This document shows positions 37,726 to 45,579 of a stretch of DNA of 64,000 nucleotides, in pieces. A program made the translations under genes and the position numbers. Position 1 is the first letter of the stretch; each line of letters opens with the position of its first letter. The stretch comes from Sphingobium sp. TKS (GTDB lineage Bacteria; Pseudomonadota; Alphaproteobacteria; Sphingomonadales; Sphingomonadaceae), in NCBI RefSeq assembly GCF_001563265.1, contig NZ_CP005085.1, forward strand, positions 124,001 to 188,000. Reading direction: 5' to 3'. A model generated the notes under the pieces. That model made no database searches. It was not told the origin of the DNA and saw only the letters and a list, made by a program, of their open reading frames with translations.

Positions 37726-38578
37726 GATGCTCCAGAAAAAGCTCCGCGACTACGGGACGACCAACGCAGTCGAGGAAGAAAACGCGACCAAGGAGATCAT
37801 CCAGGAGATCGCGCTTTACGCCTTGTGGCGCGCGGACTTCTTTGATGTCGCCTTGTTCCACGGCGGGACCAGCCTGCGCATCCTCCACGCCCTTCCCCGC
37901 TTCTCCGAGGATCTTGATTTCCTGCTGCGCGCGCCCGGTCCCGATTTTCAATGGGCGCCCTATCTCGCCACGCTCGTCGAGGTCTTCGGCCAGTTCGGTT
38001 TGAAGCTCGAAGCGCAGCCGAAAGAAAAGATGGACAGGGTCATCCGGGAAGCGACCCTCAAGGACAGCTCGATCGCGAGCCAGCTCAACCTCAGCTTCGC
38101 CGGCTCTGGCCCCTCCCGGACGCTCAGGATCACGCTCGGGATCGATACCAATCCCCCCGCGGGTTCCGCCGAGGCATCCACATTTCTCGACTTTCCCGCC
38201 GATTACGAGGTGCGCCACCAGGATCTCGGCTCCAACTTCGCGCTCAAGATCCACGCCTTGCTCTGCCGGCCCTATCTAAAGGGGTGCGACTGGTTCGACT
38301 TCTCCTGGTATGTCGCAAACCGCGTCTATCCAAATCTGCCATTGCTCAGATCAGCGCTGCTGCAAGCCGGCCCATGGCCGGGCAAGGATGCGCTGGAAAT
38401 CGACGGTGCGTGGCTCATCGACACATTGAAATCGAAGGTCGCGGCGATCGACTGGGCCGAGGCGGCGGCCGATGTCGAGCGGTTCCTGCGCCCGGCGGAG
38501 GCGAAGTCGCTTGGCCTGTGGAGCGAACGATTCTTCCATGCAAAGCTCGATCAGCTTGCGAAGGGAGCGCCGGCGTGA
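37718..38578 (+). CDS. AbiEii-family nucleotidyltransferase toxin
   Basis: 286 residues from ATG 37718 (GGGAGG upstream). The nucleotidyltransferase signature is intact: HGGTSLR at 48-54 then RFSEDLDF with Asp65 and Asp67. AbiEii toxins transfer nucleotides to targets such as tRNA and cause reversible growth arrest, which gives abortive phage infection and stabilises mobile DNA. Its stop overlaps the recombinase start codon by one base (TGATG), so the three genes are translationally coupled. Confidence 0.88.
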   Translation: MIEMLQKKLRDYGTTNAVEEENATKEIIQEIALYALWRADFFDVALFHGGTSLRILHALPRFSEDLDFLLRAPGPDFQWAPYLATLVEVFGQFGLKLEAQPKEKMDRVIREATLKDSSIASQLNLSFAGSGPSRTLRITLGIDTNPPAGSAEASTFLDFPADYEVRHQDLGSNFALKIHALLCRPYLKGCDWFDFSWYVANRVYPNLPLLRSALLQAGPWPGKDALEIDGAWLIDTLKSKVAAIDWAEAAADVERFLRPAEAKSLGLWSERFFHAKLDQLAKGAPA

Positions 38579-39579
38579 TGTCGCGTGCGCTGCTCCCCCT
38601 CTCCCCCAATTTGCCGGCCGACCTCCTTGCTGAAATCGAGGGCGCGCACGAGACGCTTGCGGCTGCCAAGGCGAACTCCACCCAAAAGGCCTATGCGTCG
38701 GACTGGGATCGCTTCTGCACTTTTTGCGAAGCGCGCAATGTCGAGGCATTGCCGGCTCATCCTGATGTCGTCGCGCTGTTCGCGCATGTCGAAGCCGAAG
38801 CAGGCATAGCGCCGGTCACAATCGGCCGCAGGATCGCGGCAATCAACCATCACCACAAGGAGTCCGGTTTCGCCTCGCCCATCGCGCGCGACGGTGCCGG
38901 CGTCATCGCGCAAATGATGGCCGGCGTCCGCCGGAAATATGCGCGAAAGAAGAAGCAGAAGGCGCCAGCGGAGGCCGACGTCTTGAAGACCATGCTCGCG
39001 ACGATTGAGGGCGAGGGCCTGCGAGCTTTAAGGGATCGGGCGATCCTGGCTGTGGGAATGGCGGGCGCGCTGCGGCGCTCCGAGCTCGCCGCCATGCAGC
39101 TCTCCGATCTCCAGTTCGTCGAAGCGGGGCTGCGCATTACAATTCCCAAGTCCAAGCGCGACCAGGAGGGCCATGGCCAAGTCATTGCTATTCCAGATGG
39201 GCGGTTCATTCGCCCTGTTGCGCTGCTCAGAGACTGGCTCACGGCAGCGGAGCTCGATCGGGCTGATCCCATCAGCGGGAGGCCCCCGATCGGTCCGGTG
39301 TTCCGAAGGCTGACGCGGTCCGACGCTTTGACCATCAGTGCGATCACCGACAAAACGGTGGCCCGCCTGGTCAAGGCGACCGCCGCCGCCGCGGGTTTGG
39401 ACGAGACTATCTATTCGGCGCACTCCCTGCGCGCAGGCTTCCTTACCCAAGCCGCAGCGGATCGCGCGAATTTGTTCAAGATGAAGGATCACTCAAGGCA
39501 CAAGTCACTCGAAACGGTGGCGGAATATGTCCGCGACGCAGCGATGTTCGATGACCACGCTGGACAAGATTTCTTGTAG
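38578..39579 (+). CDS. Tyrosine recombinase/integrase
   Basis: 333 residues starting MSRALLPLSPNLPADLL. A SAM-like core-binding domain spans about 18-110 (STQKAYASDWDRFCTFCEA) and the catalytic domain about 130-330: Arg166 (GALRRSEL), His282 and Arg285 (YSAHSLRAG), His308 and nucleophile Tyr317 (ETVAEYVRD). All key residues are present. It is the third gene of the AbiE operon, an unusual association. The dif-like site at 36520 is a candidate substrate. An open frame extends upstream to 37951 but overlaps AbiEii out of frame and is not coding. Confidence 0.9.
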   Translation: MSRALLPLSPNLPADLLAEIEGAHETLAAAKANSTQKAYASDWDRFCTFCEARNVEALPAHPDVVALFAHVEAEAGIAPVTIGRRIAAINHHHKESGFASPIARDGAGVIAQMMAGVRRKYARKKKQKAPAEADVLKTMLATIEGEGLRALRDRAILAVGMAGALRRSELAAMQLSDLQFVEAGLRITIPKSKRDQEGHGQVIAIPDGRFIRPVALLRDWLTAAELDRADPISGRPPIGPVFRRLTRSDALTISAITDKTVARLVKATAAAAGLDETIYSAHSLRAGFLTQAAADRANLFKMKDHSRHKSLETVAEYVRDAAMFDDHAGQDFL

Positions 39580-39700
39580 GCGCTTCAGCCATTGTCGTGC
39601 GTAGACCGCCCATGTGGCCCGGCAATGCGCGACGACGGGCGCACCCCGATCCGAAAATGCGGAACAATAGCAAAGCTGTGCTGGGCACGGCGAAATGCTC

Positions 39701-40096
39701 CTATTCGGTCGTTCGGCCGTCAAAATGCTCGTGATCAGCTTCGGCATCGCCCTTGGTGCCATGAACGACGCCGTCCCTGTGCTCAGGCGGCGCATAGATG
39801 GTGTAGAGCTGGAGCAGACTTTCGCCTGTGTTGATGATGTTATGACGGGCGCCAGCAGGCACGATGATACCGTCGTCGCCACTGATCGGAATTAGGACGC
39901 CATCGATGACGACCTCTCCCTTGCCCTGTTCGACGCGGAAGAATTGATCACGGTCGTCGTGGACCTCGAGGCCGATCTCTTCCCCGGGTCGCAACGCCAT
40001 CAACACGAGCTGCAGATTCTGGCCTGTGTAAAGCACACGACGGAAATCTTCGTTTTCCTCGGTGATCTTCTCGATGTTTTTGACAAATCCTTTCAT
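39701..40096 (-). CDS. Cupin-domain protein
   Basis: 131 residues starting MKGFVKNIEKITEENEDF at ATG 40096 (the frame is open to 40135). The two cupin motifs are GEEIGLEVHDDRDQFFRVEQGKGEV and, further on, GARHNIINTGESLLQLYTIYAPPEH, which supply His/Glu metal ligands. Small stand-alone cupins of this type are cytoplasmic metal-binding proteins, often isomerases or of unknown role. It is convergent with the AbiE-recombinase operon and divergent from the unrecognised two-gene unit. Confidence 0.85.
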   Translation of the reverse strand: MKGFVKNIEKITEENEDFRRVLYTGQNLQLVLMALRPGEEIGLEVHDDRDQFFRVEQGKGEVVIDGVLIPISGDDGIIVPAGARHNIINTGESLLQLYTIYAPPEHRDGVVHGTKGDAEADHEHFDGRTTE

Positions 40097-40405
40097 GCTG
40101 ATCCGGTTATCCTTAAAATGTCGCCCTAGCCGCACTTGCTAAAGCGGACTGCGCTACAATTGATGAATGAGAGTTTGAGAATAGCCTGAAGGCGGATATG
40201 CCCCCCATCCGGTATGATACTTAGTAAGCTAAGCGCAGGACAGGTGACAGGCTGGCGTGTGGCGCTGATGAACATCACGGGAACATAGCTGGTGACGCCA
40301 CGCATTGCGCGTGCTGGGTAAGCAGAAGAGGGCATTGGCCGCCTCTCGATGCCTCACGCGATGTCGGCAGTGGCAGCGAGGCTATCAAACGCCTAAGAGG
40401 ATCGC
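40097..40405. promoter_or_regulatory. Divergent intergenic region between cupin and two-gene unit
   Basis: 309 bp. It carries a short palindromic segment CTTAGTAAGCTAAG near 40219-40232 inside an AT-rich stretch, the likely control region for the plus-strand pair. GAGG lies 5 nt before the ATG at 40406. No other gene is seen. Confidence 0.4.
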
Positions 40406-41098
40406 ATGATCGAGAATGACATCAAGGCGCTCGTCGAAGAGCATTACAAAGATCCCAAGGCGGGCCTCCTGCTCCTGTCGCAAATTGGGATGCAGCTTAC
40501 GGAGGCGGGGCTATGGCCATCTGCCCACGACAAGCGAACCCTCTACGACGCGGTTGAAGCCACGGCCGCCGTAAAGGCAGTCCGCGATGACGATGCAAAG
40601 TCCTTCATCGCGGTCGTACTCGCGGGCGATGAGCAAAGGGCCATTAGGGCGATTGACGATCGGCGCAAGCGCCATTTTCTGCGCGGTTTGCCAAGGGCAC
40701 TGCTGCTGGCGTTTACCTTGGCGACGCCGCAGGATCAGATCATGTCGGTCCTGATCGGACATAAAATCACCTACTCGGTCGGCCCAGAACTGGCGGAGGG
40801 CGCGATCCGTGTGGACGAAGACCTTCGCTTGCCCGGTCTCACGGTGATGGACATAGCTGCGCTTGGCGACGAGGAGGTCGAGCAGATCGACACGCGCGTT
40901 AGGGCATGGTGCGAACGGCATAATATCGATCCGGCCTCGCTCGCGCGCATGCCGGCAAAACCCGGCCCACCGGCACCCGCTCCCAGCTTTAAGGGTTCGA
41001 GCGCATTGGAGAGGCTCTACGCGGCGCAGGATCCGGACGTAGCCAAGCGGCTGACCGTGCCGATTGACATTGCTCTGGCGTTGAGCCGCATGCACTGA
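40406..41098 (+). CDS. Unrecognised protein with possible OST-HTH-like N-terminus
   Basis: 230 residues from ATG 40406 (AGAGGA upstream). Residues 1-75 (GLLLLSQIGMQLTEAG, then KRTLYDAVEATAAVKAV and FIAVVLAG) show a hydrophobic pattern that resembles OST-HTH/LOTUS RNA-binding domains, but the match is weak. A helical middle part follows, then a Pro-rich linker (MPAKPGPPAPAPSFKGS) and a short C-terminal helix. No catalytic motif. The stop codon overlaps the next gene's start (TGATG), so the two are coupled and probably work as a complex. Confidence 0.6.
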   Translation: MIENDIKALVEEHYKDPKAGLLLLSQIGMQLTEAGLWPSAHDKRTLYDAVEATAAVKAVRDDDAKSFIAVVLAGDEQRAIRAIDDRRKRHFLRGLPRALLLAFTLATPQDQIMSVLIGHKITYSVGPELAEGAIRVDEDLRLPGLTVMDIAALGDEEVEQIDTRVRAWCERHNIDPASLARMPAKPGPPAPAPSFKGSSALERLYAAQDPDVAKRLTVPIDIALALSRMH

Positions 41099-42084
41099 TG
41101 ATGAAGGTTTCTAAGCGTCGCCGGGTCGTGCAGCCGCGCGGCCCGCAGCCAATGTATCTGATTGCCGGGTTACCCAAATCGGTTCACAAGAGCGCAATCG
41201 ACGGTCTGCAGGCGCGGCTGCCCGAGACGATTGTGAGAGGTATTCCATCATCCTCTAAGGATGGCGCGCTCTACTCACCGGCCATGGTGAACCTCCTCGT
41301 GCGGTCCGTGGGCGCGTTCGCAATTCGCAGACGCGGCAACGGCAACGCTCAGCCCACGCCGGCTACGATCACCCTGCTATTCGTGCCCGCGCCCGATCAG
41401 GAGGTGCTGTTGAGCCGGTTTGATTTCGTCCTCATGTCCGCGCCGCTCGCCACGCTCGTGGCGCGAGATGAGAAATATGTTCAGCTCCGCCACGATCCCG
41501 CCGCGGTCGCCGAGGCGCTCATCGCCGCCGTCGCGGCTGCCGGGGAGGCGCGTATGAACCTCAATCAGGTAGTCCGCCGGCTTGGCTATCGATCGGACAA
41601 TGAGGCCCTCCTCCTGCCGCCGCGAAATTTCATGACACAGAACGGCAACCTTGTCCCCCTTTTCCTTGATTTCCGCCGGGGAGATAGGCCGTGGGACGAT
41701 CGCCTTGAAGACCTGGGTCCGGTTCCGCTCACCCATGAGGATGTCCCGCTGCGGGTGAAGCCGCAGCAGACGCGGCGACCCTTCGTGGACAGCCGCGGTG
41801 TAGCCTTCTTTATCGCCCATCCCAACGCGTATGACGGTCCCCCACGTGAGGTCGAGGAAGAAAATGATATCGAGGAACTGCTTGCCACCCTCCGGGCGCT
41901 GTACCGTTTTGGTGGAGCGCTCGAGCCGGGCATGCATCACGATGCGCAGCGTGCCGATGGGTCCGAACTCGGAGGTGCCGCATTCGAGTGCAGCGAGAAG
42001 GGGCGTATCCACGGCAAGGGTGGCTACGCCAACATCTATCCTAATGATTTTGTACGGATCGCAAGCTATGACCAGGCGGAATAG
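41098..42084 (+). CDS. Unrecognised protein, partner of the upstream gene
   Basis: 328 residues. The N-terminus is basic (MMKVSKRRRVVQPRGP). The middle has alternating strands and helices (ATITLLFVPAPDQEVLLSRF, DPAAVAEALIAAVAAAGEA) and the C-terminal third is acidic (REVEEENDIEELL). No membrane segment, signal peptide or known active-site motif is visible. It overlaps the upstream gene by one base. It is followed by a strong hairpin at 42091, a likely terminator, so the pair is a complete operon. Located in an accessory region beside a TA-recombinase module and transfer genes. Confidence 0.6.
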   Translation: MMKVSKRRRVVQPRGPQPMYLIAGLPKSVHKSAIDGLQARLPETIVRGIPSSSKDGALYSPAMVNLLVRSVGAFAIRRRGNGNAQPTPATITLLFVPAPDQEVLLSRFDFVLMSAPLATLVARDEKYVQLRHDPAAVAEALIAAVAAAGEARMNLNQVVRRLGYRSDNEALLLPPRNFMTQNGNLVPLFLDFRRGDRPWDDRLEDLGPVPLTHEDVPLRVKPQQTRRPFVDSRGVAFFIAHPNAYDGPPREVEEENDIEELLATLRALYRFGGALEPGMHHDAQRADGSELGGAAFECSEKGRIHGKGGYANIYPNDFVRIASYDQAE

Positions 42085-42551
42085 ATAATCCGCCGACACT
42101 CTCATTCGAGTGTACGGCGATTATCCAATCATCCCTCTATCGCTCATCAGCCGGTCGAAAGGCTTTGGAAGCCCATCGTTTCGCTTAGGTCGCAACCGAA
42201 GCGAAAGGTCCCTAAGGACCAGCGGATCTTGAAGCCGTAGCTCCAGCGCTTTCTTCTAATTGCGTTAGAATCCACGCGATGCCCATAGGGGCATTAGATA
42301 AGCCTTTAAATGGCAAGTCTGGCGCATATGTCAACTGTTATGGCGTGCGAAGTAGAACTCTCGCGCGCCAAGAGCCCGTCCAGGCGCCAATTTTAAAACC
42401 GCTCAACAAGAACCAGGCCAGACCTGAATTGAGTGCTTGGAGGCAACCGAACGCTCCCTGCAGCGGGGATTGCGAAGCACTTTCATCCAAGCTTCTCCTT
42501 GCTCGAGGCTAGGACAGAGCGATCGCGCCCGATGAAGGCCCAAGGCCACCA
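42085..42551. other. Intergenic region between convergent operons
   Basis: 467 bp between the end of the two-gene unit and the end of the relaxase gene. Two hairpins are seen (42091-42119 and GGTCCCTAAGGACC at 42207-42220). No gene is supported; short frames lack ribosome sites. Confidence 0.5.
42091..42119 (+). terminator. Hairpin after the two-gene unit
   Basis: CGCCGACACTC pairs with GAGTGTACGGCG around TCATTC with one bulged base. It begins 6 bp after the stop codon at 42084. The tail is only weakly T-rich (ATTATCC), so the terminator call is moderate. Confidence 0.55.
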
Positions 42552-45500
42552 TCACAGATCGAGACCAAGGCTGCGTTCGGGGAGGGGCAGCAGGCGAGCG
42601 ACCTCCTCTGCCTTGAGGCCTGCTTCATCCCGGCCGCTCGTCGGCACTGTGGCGCCTCTGGGAAGCGGGGGCAGGTTGCCGGGCAAGGGAGGGAGATCAG
42701 GCAACTGTCCGCGGGAACCGGGATCGAACTTCCCGCGGGGATCTTGCCGGCTTGTCCCGTCGATACTCAATCTCCCGAGCGTTTCGAGGGCCGAGGTCTT
42801 GTTCCCAGCGTTCATGTCGAGCTGCCGAGCGAGCTTCTCTCTGTCGTCTACAACCATGGTGATAACGTCGCGCACACGGGTGACACCGACGTTGAACAGC
42901 CGCTGGTTCGAGAGATTGCGCTCCTGTGCCGACATGACGATGATCGCCTTATCGGTGGTCACTCCCTGTGCCATATGCATGTTCAGCGCATAGGCGAGGT
43001 CCAGCCGTGAGAGCATCGGATCGTCAGCCCCCAAAGTCAGGCGGCCACGATCTGCGGTTTCAACCGTTATCCCGCCCGCCTCCACGCCAACCACTCGTGC
43101 GATCGCCGCATTGTGAAGACCGCGATCCTTGTCATTGGCAGTCCAGCGGATGCGGTCTCCTTCACGAAGCTGGAGGGTCTTTTTCTCGTGCAGCTGAAGC
43201 CGGTCGCGCTTTTCGGTCGGTGATAACCGCTGAGGATCGATCCGAATTTTCCTTTTACCATCAGAAAGATCGACCTTGCCGTTACGATGGACCTTCAACA
43301 CATTGTAGCGGCCTTCGCCGATCCCGATGTCCCGCGCTCCGCCCCGCGCCACCTCAAGCGTCTGTCCGGGTCGGTAGGTCGAGGCGAAGCGCAATTCCTC
43401 GCGCGTCATATTGACCCGTTCGGTGACGGTAAGTTGAATAGCGGCGCCTTTGACCGAACCCTCCGCAACAAGACCGTCCTGGATCGCGGCGTTGATGATC
43501 GCGCGCGCTTCGCGTCCAGACGCGAACACCGCCGTGACATCTCGATCGGAGGCTGGCAAAGCCATCCACAGATCGGCTGCGGCAGCGGCTGGTTGTGCAT
43601 GCTCGATGATGCGCTCACCCAGCACTTTCATGGCCGTGCGCGCATGACCGTCATTCGCGAGCGCGGCAACAGTGCGGAGTTGATCGGTGCGCTGGCGAAT
43701 GTTCTCGTCCATACGCGCCACTGTGCTGCCTCCTGCCTGGATCATCGCGAAGGACTTGCCCGCATCGATCGACGAGAGCTGCTGCCGGTCGCCCACCAGG
43801 ACGAGCTTGTCCACTCCCAACGCATCGCTGATTTGATGCAGCTTGAGCATATCCCTGCTCGAAACCATCGAGCTTTCGTCCACGACCAGCATGACGCCGC
43901 TCAAGGCTGCGCGCGCCGCCTCGTAACCGGCTGTATCGCGCTCCGTTATATATCGCTCGTTCGCCCAGACAAAGGAGGCGATCGTTCGCGCCTCGATACC
44001 CGCACCTTCGGCAAGATCCGCCACCATCTTGTTCTGGAACGCCAGGCCGGTGATCGAACGCCCCTCAGCCTTGGCGACCTGCGCCACCGCCTGGAGCATC
44101 GTCGACTTTCCGGCGCCCGCTACCCCCTGAACGGAAACGGTGCGATCCGCTGATGAGAGGATCATCGTCGCAGCGCCGAGTTGCCCGGAATTGAGCGGGC
44201 GATGCACGACGTCCTGAAGCCTGGACGGCGCATCTGGAGCACCAAGTATCGGCTGCGCCATGTCCTTCCCCTCGTCCACGAGGCGAAGGATCGCCTCTTC
44301 CGTGCGCAGGGCCTCCGGGGTCGTCACCATTGGTCCGTTCTTGTCGGCCGCTCGCGCGACGCCCGGAATGAGCTGGCGGTTCTGCACGAGCTGCCCAATG
44401 CGTCCTTCAACCCCCTCTATGGTTACGTCCTTCATGCCAAGGTCGAGCGCAGTCTTGGCAAGCTTGTGAAGCGGCCAGGCTGCCTCTCGTTCCGACAGGA
44501 TGCGAACCGCCGAGGCGACAGCAAATTGGGCGCGGGCTTGCGCGGGGGATTTGACGGCGCGGGCCAGAGCATTGTCGACAAGCGGGTCATGGGGGCCAAG
44601 CAGTCCGCCCACCAGTGTGCGGGCCGCGTCAATCGCATCGACGATGGACCGATAGCCGCGTTCCAGACTGCTGTCGGGAGATGAAAGGCCAGCACGACCT
44701 TGTGCGGCGAGGGCAAGTCCCTTCCCGTCGAACCCGAGCGCCGCCGCGCGATCGATCCAATCCTGCCGCAAGGCCGCCCGATCCTCGATGCCAAGCTTGG
44801 GATCGCGTGAGCGCATCGTAATCTCGCGCAACCCTTCTGGCGAGCTGATCCCGAGCTTGGTGGCGCGCTCAAGTATCTCCACTCGGCGCTGGCTGAATTC
44901 TGCCACGGCCGCCTTGGACACGCCTGCGATCTCGAAGGTCCCATGCCTGCCCTTGAGCTCAATCTGATATCCTCGTCTTTCAAGCTCGCTACGCAGATGG
45001 GCATGGTAGATTGAGCCGATGACGCTGTTGTGGGCCCAGATTTTGTCAGCGTGGAGCGCCTGCCATCTGCCATCGGGCATTTGCGTGAGATTGGCGATGA
45101 CGGCGTGGATGTGCCCCTGCGGATCGAGAGCGCGGCTCGTATCGTGCTGGAAGAGGGCATAGACAAGGTTACCTGACTGGATCGGAACCTTTCGTCCCTC
45201 CACATCGCGACGCCCTTGCGCGAGGTTCTGCTCGACCCAGGCCATGGTCTTTCGGACCGCAGTCATGTTGGCTTCGAGAATCCGCTTGTCGCCAGCCACA
45301 TAGGCCTGGATCGAAGCCGATTTGGGCATGGAGAAGGTCAGGTCAACACCGGCCCGTCGATTTTCCACCTGAGCAATGGCTTCGCCGCCGGGCAGGATAC
45401 CGTTAAGCGCTGCTTCAAAGGCATCCTTGGTGACCTCCCCCGAAAGGCCGAGCGTCTTCGCCCCCTCTCCGGCCCAACTCGTCATCTCGGAGGACCCCTC

Positions 45501-45575
45501 GACGGTATAGTAGTCATCCTTCGCGAAATAATTCGCGGCACCCGATGCAGAGCGGACAGGGGCGACCGAGAGCAT
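42552..45575 (-). CDS. MobF-family conjugative relaxase with helicase domain (TrwC/TraI-like)
   Basis: 1007 residues starting MLSVAPVRSASGAANYFA at ATG 45575, 4 bp after the coupling-protein stop. The N-terminal relaxase domain has candidate tyrosines at 16, 22 and 23 and the three-His metal site at 144, 155 and 157 (FQHDTSRALDPQGHIHAVI). The middle is a RecD-like helicase with Walker A GVAGAGKST near 490 and VVDESSM. It nicks oriT, stays bound to the 5' end and unwinds the plasmid during conjugation. The order RHH protein, coupling protein, relaxase matches trwABC of R388. Confidence 0.93.
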   Translation of the reverse strand: MLSVAPVRSASGAANYFAKDDYYTVEGSSEMTSWAGEGAKTLGLSGEVTKDAFEAALNGILPGGEAIAQVENRRAGVDLTFSMPKSASIQAYVAGDKRILEANMTAVRKTMAWVEQNLAQGRRDVEGRKVPIQSGNLVYALFQHDTSRALDPQGHIHAVIANLTQMPDGRWQALHADKIWAHNSVIGSIYHAHLRSELERRGYQIELKGRHGTFEIAGVSKAAVAEFSQRRVEILERATKLGISSPEGLREITMRSRDPKLGIEDRAALRQDWIDRAAALGFDGKGLALAAQGRAGLSSPDSSLERGYRSIVDAIDAARTLVGGLLGPHDPLVDNALARAVKSPAQARAQFAVASAVRILSEREAAWPLHKLAKTALDLGMKDVTIEGVEGRIGQLVQNRQLIPGVARAADKNGPMVTTPEALRTEEAILRLVDEGKDMAQPILGAPDAPSRLQDVVHRPLNSGQLGAATMILSSADRTVSVQGVAGAGKSTMLQAVAQVAKAEGRSITGLAFQNKMVADLAEGAGIEARTIASFVWANERYITERDTAGYEAARAALSGVMLVVDESSMVSSRDMLKLHQISDALGVDKLVLVGDRQQLSSIDAGKSFAMIQAGGSTVARMDENIRQRTDQLRTVAALANDGHARTAMKVLGERIIEHAQPAAAAADLWMALPASDRDVTAVFASGREARAIINAAIQDGLVAEGSVKGAAIQLTVTERVNMTREELRFASTYRPGQTLEVARGGARDIGIGEGRYNVLKVHRNGKVDLSDGKRKIRIDPQRLSPTEKRDRLQLHEKKTLQLREGDRIRWTANDKDRGLHNAAIARVVGVEAGGITVETADRGRLTLGADDPMLSRLDLAYALNMHMAQGVTTDKAIIVMSAQERNLSNQRLFNVGVTRVRDVITMVVDDREKLARQLDMNAGNKTSALETLGRLSIDGTSRQDPRGKFDPGSRGQLPDLPPLPGNLPPLPRGATVPTSGRDEAGLKAEEVARLLPLPERSLGLDL

Positions 45576-45579
45576 CTTT

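Noticed and set aside
37951..38577. Upstream extension of the recombinase frame
   Set aside because: Overlaps AbiEii out of frame; Arg-rich low-quality sequence, and the TGATG overlap gives a natural start at 38578.
39641..39680. Second dif-like copy near TCCGAAAATGCGGA
   Set aside because: Shares only a gapped core with the site at 36520 and has 4-bp arms; not convincing as a recombination partner.
36549..40127. AAAATGTCGCC found on both sides of the AbiE region (about 36549 and 40117) as possible target-site duplication
   Set aside because: An 11-mer pair is expected by chance many times in 64 kb, and the right copy lies in the cupin leader; no terminal inverted repeats support an insertion.
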